Source of the DNA: Ruminococcus sp.
Lineage (GTDB): Bacteria; Bacillota; Clostridia; Oscillospirales; Ruminococcaceae
Reading direction: 5' to 3'
Length of the DNA stretch: 52,469 nucleotides
NCBI GenBank assembly: GCA_019420505.1
Contig: JAHZHC010000017.1
Location: forward strand, 1 to 52,469
The translations under genes were made by a program, and so were the position numbers. Position 1 is the first letter of the stretch; every line of letters starts with the position of its first letter. Below the pieces are notes generated by a model, which did not search any database, was not told the origin of the DNA, and saw only the letters and a program-made list of their open reading frames with translations. Positions 33,950-42,010 of the stretch are shown here, piece after piece.

Positions 33950-34393
33950 ATGAAAAAATATAAAATTTCTTTTTCTTTAAAAGGTCTTGTGGCTGTAACG
34001 TTGGTTATGATTCCTAATATTTTATACAGCTTAATTCCGTATAATACAAATCTCTTGGAGTATGACGAAGCTTTCGGAGTTCTTGATATATTAGAAAATA
34101 TTTTTCGTGTTATTTTAATAATAACTCTGATAGGAATAGTTAATACAGATAATAGTCAGAAAATTGGAGGATTTGAATCCATAAGTGCGTATTTGTTTTT
34201 ATCTGCTTACTATTTAATGTGGATTATGCTGTTTTTAGGTATGTCAAATGCTTTTATTTATATCGGACTTGCTGTTTTTCCCTGCGCTTTCTTTCTGATT
34301 ACATCAATTATTTTAAGAAATTACCCGGCATGTTTTGCAGCTGTTGTTTTTGCAGCGTTTCATATCATCATAACCTATAGAAATTATCTTTGA
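33950..34393 (+). CDS. Small integral membrane protein, unknown
   Basis: A 147-residue protein with about five hydrophobic segments, for example LVAVTLVMIPNILYSLI, VILIITLIGIV and YLMWIMLFLGM, and no catalytic motif that I recognise. I start at ATG 33950, preceded by ggtga; a start at 33923 is possible and would add nine residues and overlap the acetyltransferase gene. The PHP gene follows 10 bases later and may share its transcript. Confidence 0.55.
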   Translation: MKKYKISFSLKGLVAVTLVMIPNILYSLIPYNTNLLEYDEAFGVLDILENIFRVILIITLIGIVNTDNSQKIGGFESISAYLFLSAYYLMWIMLFLGMSNAFIYIGLAVFPCAFFLITSIILRNYPACFAAVVFAAFHIIITYRNYL

Positions 34394-34403
34394 GGTGCTT
34401 ATA

Positions 34404-35273
34404 ATGAATTATAATCTGATTGACTGCCATACTCATACCTCATTTTCACCGGACGGTCGAAATAAACCTGAGGAAATGTGCAAAAGAGCAGAGGAGCTTG
34501 AATTATCCGCATATGCAGTTACTGATCATTGCGATTGTAACTTGTGGTATCCTGCCGAGCATTATACTGATAATGTTTCTGGATTAAAAGATTCAGAAAT
34601 GTATGGCCAAGGAAAGCGCATTATAAAAAGCATCAATTACGTGAAATCCTTAAAACAAAAATATGCCGGAAAATTGAATCTGATTTGTGGCATTGAATTG
34701 GGGCAGCCGTTGCAGGATATAGAAAATGCCGAAAAAATTGCGGCAAATAAAGATATTGATTTTATTATCGGTTCTCACCATCAAAACAAAGGTCTTGATG
34801 ATTTTTATTATTATAAGTATGATAAAATGGAAAAAGATGAAATCTGTCAGTTGATTGAAAATGCTTTTAAAGAGACATATGAAATGTGCCGATGGGGAAA
34901 ATTTGACGTGTTGGGACATTTGACTTATCCTTTAAGATACATTTGCGGTGATTATGGAATTGATATTAATATGAAAAATTTTGATGATATAACAAATGAG
35001 ATTTTTAAATTGCTTGTTCAAAAAGGGAAGGGAATTGAAATAAATACTTCCGGACTCAGGCAGAAATACGGTAAAACATTTCCTGGTTTAAAATACATAA
35101 AAATGTTTCGTGATCTGGGAGGAGAAATTATATCAATAGGTTCTGACGCACATTGTAAGGACGATTTGGGAAAAGGGATAGCAGATGGAACAGAACTTGC
35201 CATTGAAGCAGGATTTAAATATCTATGCTATTTTAAAGAAAGAAAGCCGAACTTTATTACTGTAACTGTCTGA
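34404..35273 (+). CDS. PHP-domain histidinol-phosphatase-like protein
   Basis: A 289-residue PHP phosphoesterase. Metal-binding motifs are IDCHTHTSFSPDG at the start, AVTDHCD, CGIELGQP, FIIGSHHQN, GHLTYP and ISIGSDAH. The set matches HisK-type histidinol-phosphatase, the eighth-step enzyme of histidine synthesis. No other his genes are near, so a different phosphate substrate is possible. The ATG at 34404 has gaggtg upstream. The next gene is convergent, with a strong hairpin between them. Confidence 0.85.
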   Translation: MNYNLIDCHTHTSFSPDGRNKPEEMCKRAEELELSAYAVTDHCDCNLWYPAEHYTDNVSGLKDSEMYGQGKRIIKSINYVKSLKQKYAGKLNLICGIELGQPLQDIENAEKIAANKDIDFIIGSHHQNKGLDDFYYYKYDKMEKDEICQLIENAFKETYEMCRWGKFDVLGHLTYPLRYICGDYGIDINMKNFDDITNEIFKLLVQKGKGIEINTSGLRQKYGKTFPGLKYIKMFRDLGGEIISIGSDAHCKDDLGKGIADGTELAIEAGFKYLCYFKERKPNFITVTV

Positions 35274-35315
35274 TTTAACTATATGTTTTGTATATATTAA
35301 TTTTGAATATTATTA

Positions 35316-35365
35316 ATCCCCCTATTGCAAATCCTTAATTATCAGGAGCCATGCAATAGGGGGAT
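35316..35365. terminator. Perfect 14-base hairpin between convergent genes
   Basis: atccccctattgca (35316-35329) pairs with tgcaatagggggat (35352-35365) around 22 bases. No T run follows directly on the plus strand, but a second AT-rich hairpin ending in TTTTTATTTT lies at 35367-35400. It probably serves as a terminator for both sides. Confidence 0.6.
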
Positions 35366-35403
35366 GCTATTTGAATTATAAATAAAATAGTTTTTATTTT
35401 AAA

Positions 35404-36459
35404 CTATCTTTTTCTTCTGTTATTTGTTTTCTTCTCGTGTCTGTATTCGCTTTTCTTTTTTCTGAGCCAGATAACAAGCACCACAAGGGCAATTATCAAT
35501 GCAATAAGTATTATAATTAAAGCGGGAGTAAGTATTTTTCTGTATTTAGCTAAACCGTCCTCATCATCTGTAACAGCTTTAAGCGAAGATGAATCGCTGA
35601 TTGCGCTGATGTCAGTGTCGTCAGAATCGGAAATCTCTGTATTTAATGACGCTGAAGATGAGTCGTCTTTGATTTGTTCAGAAGAAAGAGGGTTGCCCGC
35701 CCTTGTAATGGTTATGGTATATACATGAGAGTTTCCGTCTTTATCGGTAACTTCTATAGTTCTCACATTGTTTCCGATTATTAGGTTCTCATTTCCTGTA
35801 TACCAGATCGAATCGGTGTCGCTTGCTGTTTCGCCTTCTATTTCACATATTTCAACATTTTCATCTACATCAACATGATAGTCATATATATCGAATGAAA
35901 AATCAGGTTTCAATACTCCTTCAGATACTGTAAGACTCTTAAGATAACCCTGTGGAGGCTGTTTATTATCGGTGTTTGACGAAACAGAATTCTCATCATG
36001 ACTGTCATTTGAATTTGATTCGCTTCCCGTTACTGTTACATTGGCATAAGCAGTAGGCGAACCTATCTGATCGCCGTCAGGAGAGGTCACAAAGCAATTA
36101 GTAAGATTCATTCTGCAAGTACCGCTTTTTAAAGCCTTGAAGTTAAGCTTGAAAGTCAGTTCTTTTGATGCATTATCGGGAAATCCTTTTAAGTTGATAA
36201 TTCCATCTCCGCCGGATGCATTATCTGACGGTGAAAATTCTGCAACAGTATCATCATAAGTAATCATTGCAGTAACGAATCCTATGTCCTTGTCGGCTGT
36301 AACCTTTAACGAAACAGAAAAATTTTTGCCTGTGGCGGTATTCTTAGGAATGGTGAATTCCGCATTTCCCATTGCAAATGCAGATATACTGAACAATGCC
36401 GACAAAATGACTGATACGGCGGCAATGGCAAATATTCTGCTGATTTTTTTTATTCTCAT
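35404..36459 (-). CDS. Membrane-anchored surface protein with cohesin-like and cadherin-like domains
   Basis: A 351-residue exported protein. A signal peptide (about residues 1-29, ISRIFAIAAVSVILSALFS) is followed by a cohesin-like beta sandwich (about 31-145: FSVSLKVTADKDIGFVTAMI, LTFKLNFKALKSG). Next is a Ser/Asn linker, a cadherin-like beta-sandwich domain (about 170-258, YLKSLTVSEGVLKPDF, YDYHVDVD), an acidic Ser-rich stalk, one membrane helix (about 310-332) and a basic tail inside the cell. Cohesins hold dockerin-bearing enzymes in ruminococci. I start at the second ATG (36459) because gaaagga is too close to the first. No sortase motif was seen. Confidence 0.75.
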   Translation of the reverse strand: MRIKKISRIFAIAAVSVILSALFSISAFAMGNAEFTIPKNTATGKNFSVSLKVTADKDIGFVTAMITYDDTVAEFSPSDNASGGDGIINLKGFPDNASKELTFKLNFKALKSGTCRMNLTNCFVTSPDGDQIGSPTAYANVTVTGSESNSNDSHDENSVSSNTDNKQPPQGYLKSLTVSEGVLKPDFSFDIYDYHVDVDENVEICEIEGETASDTDSIWYTGNENLIIGNNVRTIEVTDKDGNSHVYTITITRAGNPLSSEQIKDDSSSASLNTEISDSDDTDISAISDSSSLKAVTDDEDGLAKYRKILTPALIIILIALIIALVVLVIWLRKKKSEYRHEKKTNNRRKR

Positions 36460-36522
36460 GAATCTCATCCTTTCAGGGGTCAGACCTTTGCGCTGAACAC
36501 GCTTGTTTTGTAAATACTAAAA

Positions 36523-37602
36523 TCAGTCGCCAAAAGAAATACCGATATCTTTAGCTGCTTTGACCATCTGGTCGTCCTCAGGTACAAATTTGGTTTTTCC
36601 GGCGATATCTTTTAATTTGTTTTCTGAAACCTTGTCTTTTATCATTGCGACAGCATAACCGTATTTTCCCTGTTCAATAAGCTGTGCGGCACGTACGCCG
36701 AATTGTGTTGCAAGTACACGGTCGTAAGCAGACGGACTACCGCCTCTCAGCATATGTCCGGGAACACAAACACGGGTTTCAAGCCCCGTTTCAGATTCAA
36801 TCTGTTTTGCAATTCTGTTCGTAGCGGTTGTGATACCTTCTTCAGAACGTTTTTTAGCACGTTCTTTCTTTTTTAATTTAGCTTCGTTTACATCAAATGC
36901 ACCTTCGGCAACTGCGAGAATAGAAAAGCCTTTTCCGCTTTGATTACGTTTTTCACATGCTTCACAAAGCTTATTGATATCATATGGTATTTCAGGAAGT
37001 ACAATCATATCAGCACCGCCTGCGACTCCTGAATATAATGTAAGCCAGCCGGCTTTATTTCCCATGATTTCAACAACAAGTATTCTGCCGTGTGAGTTGG
37101 CAGTTGTATGAAGACGATCAATAACATCTGTTGCAATATCAACAGCAGTGTGAAAACCAAAGGTTACACTTGTTCCCCAGATATCATTATCTATAGTTTT
37201 CGGAAGTCCGATTACGTTAAGTCCTTCATTTGATAAAAGATTTGCAGTTTTATGCGTACCGTTTCCGCCTAAGGTAAGAAGACAGTCAAGCTTTTGCTTT
37301 TTATATGTTTCCTTCATTTCCTTGACTTTATCCACATTATCTTCGCCAACTACCTGCATCATTTTAAAAGGAGTCCGTTTTGTACCGAAAATAGTACCGC
37401 CTGTGGTAAGAATACCTGAAAAGTCAGACTGCTTCATCTCTTTGCAAAGATTATTTATAAGACCGTAATATCCGTCATTTATTCCCACAATCTCAACATC
37501 ATCTCCGAACTGCTGATAGCAGGCCTTGGCAACACCTCTGATTGTTGCATTAAGTCCGGGACAGTCGCCGCCGCTTGTGAGTATTCCGATTCGTCTTTTC
37601 AT
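36523..37602 (-). CDS. pfkA: 6-phosphofructokinase, donor uncertain
   Basis: A 359-residue phosphofructokinase, the committing step of glycolysis. It has GILTSGGDCPGLNATIRG, LTTGGTIFGTKR, LTLGGNGTHKTAN (near 110), LPKTIDNDIWG (near 134), EIMGNKAGWLT and PGHMLRGGSPS. In place of the E. coli GGDGS it reads GGNGT, keeping the Gly that favours ATP but changing the Asp, and PKTIDND carries the Lys seen in PPi-type enzymes. ATP is the likely donor, but this is not certain. Start at 37602 follows aaagga. It is alone on its transcript. Confidence 0.88.
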   Translation of the reverse strand: MKRRIGILTSGGDCPGLNATIRGVAKACYQQFGDDVEIVGINDGYYGLINNLCKEMKQSDFSGILTTGGTIFGTKRTPFKMMQVVGEDNVDKVKEMKETYKKQKLDCLLTLGGNGTHKTANLLSNEGLNVIGLPKTIDNDIWGTSVTFGFHTAVDIATDVIDRLHTTANSHGRILVVEIMGNKAGWLTLYSGVAGGADMIVLPEIPYDINKLCEACEKRNQSGKGFSILAVAEGAFDVNEAKLKKKERAKKRSEEGITTATNRIAKQIESETGLETRVCVPGHMLRGGSPSAYDRVLATQFGVRAAQLIEQGKYGYAVAMIKDKVSENKLKDIAGKTKFVPEDDQMVKAAKDIGISFGD

Positions 37603-37662
37603 AAACAAACTTCCTTTCAAAAGAAATAAAAAAACTAATAATTCAAATACTTTTACATTAAC

Positions 37663-37691
37663 ATTATATCAGATTTTCACAAAAAATTCAA
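37663..37691 (-). promoter_or_regulatory. Promoter for the phosphofructokinase gene
   Basis: Minus-strand TTGAAT (37691-37686) and TATAAT (37668-37663), 17 bases apart. Confidence 0.7.
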
Positions 37692-37771
37692 GCATTTGTA
37701 CTCTTATTTTTATAATAATATTCAATAATTATTCTTATTTTTAAAGTGATAAAAAAGTTACCAATATTATG

Positions 37772-37800
37772 TTGCATTTAAAGATTTATTATGTTATAAT
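37772..37800 (+). promoter_or_regulatory. Promoter for the alpha-galactosidase gene
   Basis: TTGCAT (37772-37777) and TATAAT (37795-37800) with a 17-base spacer, 33 bases before the start codon. Confidence 0.72.
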
Positions 37801-37833
37801 GAACTCAGATTTTTATGAACGGAGATGTTTTAA

Positions 37834-40044
37834 ATGCCGATTTTATATAATGAAAAAGAAAAAAGTTTTAAACTCAGAGCAAAGGATACTGATTATATGT
37901 TTAAGGTAGTTGATGACGGCTATCTTGCACATGTTTATTACGGTAATAAAATACCCGATGAGGATCTGGAGTATCTTCTTCGCCTTGATGAAAGTCCTTT
38001 TACTCCGGCAACCAATAATCGTGATAAAGCAAGTTTCATGGATTCACTTCCCTTTGAGTACCCGTGTTTCGGAATAGGTGATTATCGTGACCCTGCTTTT
38101 AAAATTCTTGATAAGGATGGAATGAGCGCTTGTGATTTGAGATATGTTTCTCATAAAATTTATGACGGCAAACCTGAACTTAAAGGGCTTCCTGCTACTT
38201 TTGCTGCCCAACAGTCACCTGCTGAAACTCTTGAAATAACAATGATTGATAAACACGCAGGTCTTGAAGCAGTACTTATTTATACGGCTTTTGAAAATCT
38301 GGACGCTATTACACGTTCGGTTGTTATTAAAAATGTAGGCGAGAATGCTTGTACTCTTACAAGAGTTCTTTCAGCTTGTGTAGATTTTGATACGGATAAA
38401 TATGACATGATTACTCTTAATGGTTCTTGGGCAAGGGAACGTCATATAGAGAGATGCCGTTTGCACATGGGAAAACAGATGATTGATTCTGCAAGAGGGG
38501 AATCTTCTCATCAGAATAATCCTTTTACAGCGTTGTGTGAAGCTAATGCAGATGAGGATAATGGAGAAGTATTCGGATTTAATCTTGTATATTCAGGGAA
38601 TTTCGTGTCTGAAGCTGAGGTCACGCAGCATAAAAAAACTCGTTTTCTTATGGGTATAAATCCACTTGATTTTGGTTGGTATCTTGAACCGGGCGAGGTT
38701 TTCACTGCACCTGAAGTTGTTATGGTTCATTCTGACAACGGAATAGGAAAGATGTCAAGAACATTCCACGATTTATACAGAAATAATCTTATCAGAGGAG
38801 AATATAAGGATAAACGCCGTCCTATTCTTATAAATAACTGGGAAGCCACCTATTTTAACTTTGATACTGAAAAGCTGATTGATATTGCGAGAGAGGCTTC
38901 AAAGCTTGGTATTGAAATGCTTGTTATGGATGACGGCTGGTTTGGTCATAGAGATGCCGACAATTCATCATTAGGCGACTGGTTTGTATATGAGAAAAAG
39001 CTTAAGGGCGGATTGAAGTATCTTGTAGACGAAGTAAATAAGCTGGGTATGAAATTTGGTATCTGGTTTGAACCGGAGATGATTTCTCCTGATTCCGAGC
39101 TTTATAAGCAGCATCCTGACTGGGCAATTCAGGTTAAGGGAAGAGATCTGACTTTATGCAGAGAGCAATATGTGCTTGATTATTCAAGAAAAGAAGTAAG
39201 GGATTATGTTTTCGGCATGATAAAAAATATCCTTGATTCTGCAAATATTGAATATATTAAGTGGGATATGAACAGACAGCTTACAGAAGTTGGTTCAAAT
39301 GCTCTTCCGCCGGAAAGACAAAGAGAGCTTTGGCACAGATATGTACTTGGTGTATATGAGCTTATGGATAGACTTACTACAGAATATCCTCATATCCTGC
39401 TGGAAAACTGTTCAGGCGGCGGTGCGAGATTTGATGCAGGTATGCTTTATTATTCACCGCAGATTTGGTGTTCAGATGATACAGATGCTATTGAGCGTTT
39501 AAAAATCCAGCATGGAACTTCGTTGTGTTATCCTTGTTCAGCAATGGGCGCTCATGTTTCAGACTGTCCAAATCATACAGTCGGCAGAAATACGCCTTTT
39601 TCTACAAGAGGACATGTTGCAATGGTGGGTACCTTTGGTTATGAGCTTGATGTGACAAAGATACCTCAGGAAGACAGAGATATGATTCCTGCACAGATAG
39701 AAGAATTCAATAAATACAATACACTTGTCAGAACCGGAGATCAATATCGTATTGGCAATACTTTTAAAGATATTGAGTGGGACGCGTGGATGTTTGTATC
39801 AAAAGATAAAAGTGAAGCATTGTTTGAATTTGTACAGATTCTTGCCCGTCCTAACGAACGTTCGAGAAGAATTAAACTTAAAGGCTTGGATGCGGATGCT
39901 TATTATTATGAGGAATCAAAACCTGAAGAGAAAATATCAGGTGCCGCTCTTATGAATGCAGGAATTAATATCGCAAAGATATGGCATGAGGACAATCTTT
40001 GGGGCGATTTCCAGAGCAAGATATTACATTTTATAAAAGTTTAG
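37834..40044 (+). CDS. Alpha-galactosidase, GH36
   Basis: A 736-residue GH36 enzyme that releases alpha-linked galactose from raffinose-type sugars. The core is a TIM barrel with MDDGWFGHRDAD, the nucleophile Asp478 in YIKWDMNR, and the acid/base Asp548 in WCSDDTDA; these numbers match those I recall for Geobacillus GH36 enzymes. The N-terminal beta domain and C-terminal part are complete. There is no signal peptide, so the enzyme works in the cytoplasm on imported sugars. It has its own promoter and a terminator at 40060. No transporter is nearby. Confidence 0.95.
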   Translation: MPILYNEKEKSFKLRAKDTDYMFKVVDDGYLAHVYYGNKIPDEDLEYLLRLDESPFTPATNNRDKASFMDSLPFEYPCFGIGDYRDPAFKILDKDGMSACDLRYVSHKIYDGKPELKGLPATFAAQQSPAETLEITMIDKHAGLEAVLIYTAFENLDAITRSVVIKNVGENACTLTRVLSACVDFDTDKYDMITLNGSWARERHIERCRLHMGKQMIDSARGESSHQNNPFTALCEANADEDNGEVFGFNLVYSGNFVSEAEVTQHKKTRFLMGINPLDFGWYLEPGEVFTAPEVVMVHSDNGIGKMSRTFHDLYRNNLIRGEYKDKRRPILINNWEATYFNFDTEKLIDIAREASKLGIEMLVMDDGWFGHRDADNSSLGDWFVYEKKLKGGLKYLVDEVNKLGMKFGIWFEPEMISPDSELYKQHPDWAIQVKGRDLTLCREQYVLDYSRKEVRDYVFGMIKNILDSANIEYIKWDMNRQLTEVGSNALPPERQRELWHRYVLGVYELMDRLTTEYPHILLENCSGGGARFDAGMLYYSPQIWCSDDTDAIERLKIQHGTSLCYPCSAMGAHVSDCPNHTVGRNTPFSTRGHVAMVGTFGYELDVTKIPQEDRDMIPAQIEEFNKYNTLVRTGDQYRIGNTFKDIEWDAWMFVSKDKSEALFEFVQILARPNERSRRIKLKGLDADAYYYEESKPEEKISGAALMNAGINIAKIWHEDNLWGDFQSKILHFIKV

Positions 40045-40059
40045 TATAAGTAGTAAATG

Positions 40060-40090
40060 AGGGACGGTAGTTTTGCTGTCCCTTATTTTA
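40060..40090 (+). terminator. Terminator after the alpha-galactosidase gene
   Basis: agggac (40060-40065) pairs with gtccct (40078-40083), with T-rich sequence after. Confidence 0.75.
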
Positions 40091-40142
40091 TTAATAATTT
40101 GTAATATAAACTTTAAATATTTTTTAAAATTCATTTTTCCTA

Positions 40143-40171
40143 TTGACAGAAGAATATTAAGATGATATAAT
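40143..40171 (+). promoter_or_regulatory. Consensus promoter for tRNA-Leu
   Basis: Perfect TTGACA (40143-40148) and TATAAT (40166-40171), 17-base spacer, 13 bases before the mature tRNA. Confidence 0.9.
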
Positions 40172-40184
40172 AGACAAGTCGATT

Positions 40185-40268
40185 GCGGCAGTGCTGGAAT
40201 AGGCAGACAGGCACGTTTGAGGGGCGTGTGTCTTCGACGTACGGGTTCAAGTCCCGTTTGCCGCACCA
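40185..40268 (+). tRNA. tRNA-Leu (GAG)
   Basis: An 84-base class II tRNA with a long variable arm. The acceptor gcggcag pairs with ttgccgc; the T arm is acggg-ttcaagt-cccgt; the anticodon stem cacgt/gcgtg encloses loop ttgaggg, giving anticodon GAG for Leu codons CUC and CUU. The CCA end is encoded. It is transcribed alone from a perfect promoter and ends at a 15-base hairpin. Confidence 0.96.
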
Positions 40269-40272
40269 AAGA

Positions 40273-40327
40273 AACTCTATAAAGTTTGCATTTCATTGTA
40301 AACTTTATAGAGTTATTTATTTTTTAT
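40273..40327 (+). terminator. Terminator after tRNA-Leu
   Basis: A 15-base perfect stem, aactctataaagttt (40273-40287) with its complement at 40300-40314, then an A/T-rich tail ending in six T. Confidence 0.9.
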
Positions 40328-40404
40328 ATAAAGGGCAAACCGGAGAGCCAATCCGCCCAATAAATACTACATTAATTCTTCTGACGTTTTTCCCTTTGCC
40401 TTGA

Positions 40405-40557
40405 TGCTGTCTCCGGTATTTGACTGATACTTGTGAGTGTAACAAAACCCTCACCTGTCCTGATTGCGGAACCCGTGAGGCACTTGAGAGAATTGGCGTA
40501 AAAGCCGATGAGCAGAAGAAAATTCTGAAAATAATTCATAGGTCTATGCACAGCTGA
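40405..40557 (+). pseudogene. Remnant of a Cys-rich small gene
   Basis: The 40328-40644 gap has no intact gene, but an open frame with no start codon runs here after a stop. It encodes DTCECNKTLTCPDCG then TREALERIGVKADEQKKIL, ending in HRSMHS and TGA. The CxC and CxxC pairs look like a zinc ribbon. This resembles small proteins on mobile elements of gut Firmicutes, from memory only. It is best read as the broken end of a gene left by an old insertion or deletion next to the tRNA. Confidence 0.5.
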
Positions 40558-40596
40558 TTTTTAGGTATTCTGCGAATAGATTTTTAGCTGAAAGTA

Positions 40597-40605
40597 TGGT
40601 ATAAT
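40597..40605 (+). promoter_or_regulatory. Extended -10 promoter for the kinase gene
   Basis: tggTATAAT, an extended -10 (TGnTATAAT) at 40597-40605, with no good -35 box. It is 39 bases before the start codon. Confidence 0.6.
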
Positions 40606-40644
40606 TTAATAATTATATAAGTCGGAATTTGTGGGGAGCGGACA

Positions 40645-41175
40645 ATGAAAATAATAGCTATTGGTGCTGTGACAGCAGGCGGAAAAACAACAGTTGTAAA
40701 TGCAATGAAAGATCGACTGCCAAGAACTGCATCACTTCATTTTGATGACTACGCATTTGTGGGAGAAGTCGAAGACTTTCCCAAATGGATATCAGAGGGT
40801 TCAGATGTTCATGTATGGGACTTATCTCCGTTAAAAGCGGATATTGAAAGGATCATCCGCAGCGGCGAATATGATTATCTTCTGTTGGACTATCCGTTTT
40901 CATACCAGCATCAAATGATTAAGGACTATTTGGATTGCTGTATATTTATTGATACACCATTGGATATAGCAATGGCTCGAAGAGTTCTTAGAGATATGAA
41001 AGAGGCTACGGCAGATGAAATTCGTAATGAGATGGATACATATTTGAAATATGCAAGAATCGCTTATGTTCAAATGTTGAAAGATCATTTGTCAACTTCT
41101 GATTATATAATTGACGGTGCAAAGGAACTTGAGGACATTATCAATGAAGCTACGGAGATCGTTTTAAAATGCTAA
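40645..41175 (+). CDS. P-loop kinase, uridine kinase-like
   Basis: A 176-residue P-loop kinase. The nucleotide loop is AVTAGGKTTV near residue 8, like the GVTNGGKTT loop of nucleoside kinases, and HFDDYAF near residue 32 supplies the acidic Walker B and substrate residues. LLLDYPFSYQH and ARRVLRDMKEA follow, the latter like a lid with arginines. It is smaller than true uridine kinase, so the substrate is open. A ggggag site precedes the ATG. A strong terminator follows. Confidence 0.75.
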   Translation: MKIIAIGAVTAGGKTTVVNAMKDRLPRTASLHFDDYAFVGEVEDFPKWISEGSDVHVWDLSPLKADIERIIRSGEYDYLLLDYPFSYQHQMIKDYLDCCIFIDTPLDIAMARRVLRDMKEATADEIRNEMDTYLKYARIAYVQMLKDHLSTSDYIIDGAKELEDIINEATEIVLKC

Positions 41176-41220
41176 ATTCAAATTGATCAAGCAGAACGGC
41201 AAAACAACACAATCAAAACA

Positions 41221-41246
41221 AGAGTCGAGAAATCGACTCTTTTCTT
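41221..41246 (+). terminator. Terminator after the kinase gene
   Basis: agagtcga (41221-41228) pairs with tcgactct (41233-41240) around gaaa, then TTTTCTT. Very strong. Confidence 0.9.
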
Positions 41247-41335
41247 ATATCTATGTCATTTGTCGATATGCCAGATCAGCCTGATGATAAAGAACAAAAA
41301 TGTGCATATACTAAGCAAGAACAGGAGATGATAAA

Positions 41336-41485
41336 ATGGCAAAGGATTCACAGCTTGATCCCAAAGAGATCAGAAAGCTGAAAGCAAAAGGCGGCCATAC
41401 AATGGCTGAAAGCGCATTGGACGGAGAGAGCAGAAATAATAAGAAGCAATCGGGAAATCGTCATAAATGCGGAAATGATAAATAA
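41336..41485 (+). CDS. Small basic protein, 49 residues, unknown
   Basis: A short open frame with ATG 41336 preceded by aggag (41323-41327) and a stop at 41483-41485 just before a terminator. The product is highly charged, starting MAKDSQLDPKEIRKLKAKGG and ending HKCGNDK, without hydrophobic stretches. I do not recognise it. Good ribosome site, fitting terminator and lack of overlap support it as a real gene; homologs would decide. Confidence 0.5.
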   Translation: MAKDSQLDPKEIRKLKAKGGHTMAESALDGESRNNKKQSGNRHKCGNDK

Positions 41486-41486
41486 A

Positions 41487-41518
41487 AATAAGGAGTGCAT
41501 TTAAGCATTCCTTATTTT
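41487..41518. terminator. Bidirectional terminator between two small genes
   Basis: aataaggagtgc (41487-41498) pairs with gcattccttatt (41505-41516), with one G-T pair and T after. It can end the plus-strand small gene and the minus-strand gene beyond. Confidence 0.8.
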
Positions 41519-41535
41519 GCAGAAAGATTAGTCTG

Positions 41536-41775
41536 TTACTGCCATTCAGAAAGTATAGACTTGTCAGCAGCAACCTTATTGATTATTTCGTCGGCAGATT
41601 GTACATTATCAAAGGTTCCGTTTGAAATTTCATTTATTACTGACTGTAATAGCTTTTCATAGTAAGCCTCCGCTGTAATCCCTGTTGTTGTATCGTGAAA
41701 GTGCTGTTGACTTTCGGCTGAGGCTATGCTTGCATATTTTTCTTTCACCTGTTGAATAAGCTCGTCACGTTTCAT
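41536..41775 (-). CDS. Small helical protein, 79 residues, unknown
   Basis: A 79-residue protein that appears all helical, starting MKRDELIQQVKEKYASIAS and ending ADKSILSEWQ, rich in Glu and Gln, with no cysteine. I know no family for it. An aggag site lies just before the ATG on the minus strand and a terminator follows, which supports a real gene. Function unknown. Confidence 0.6.
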   Translation of the reverse strand: MKRDELIQQVKEKYASIASAESQQHFHDTTTGITAEAYYEKLLQSVINEISNGTFDNVQSADEIINKVAADKSILSEWQ

Positions 41776-41862
41776 TTTTATTCTCCTAACTAAATTAACT
41801 TTCAGTTTATAGGTTTCCCAAAATAATTTGATATATGCCTGTCTGTTAAGCTTTTATAAGTG

Positions 41863-41891
41863 TTGACAACAAAAAATAAATATGATACAAT
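41863..41891 (+). promoter_or_regulatory. Promoter for ahcY
   Basis: TTGACA (41863-41868) and TACAAT (41886-41891) with a 17-base spacer. The leader is over 100 bases and includes an AT-rich hairpin (aaaatag 41968-41974 with ctatttt 41982-41988) and T runs, a possible weak attenuator. Confidence 0.8.
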
Positions 41892-42010
41892 TGATAAAAT
41901 TAAGATAAAAAGTTGAAGTGCAGCTTTTATTATGTTTGTCAGATGATCATTCTGATTTATGTCTGTTAAAATAGTCTTAATCTATTTTTTATGTTTTTTA
42001 GAAAGGAGAT

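Noticed and set aside
41892..42010. SAH riboswitch before ahcY
   Set aside because: The leader has no sequence like the conserved GC-rich SAH aptamer; it is AT-rich throughout.
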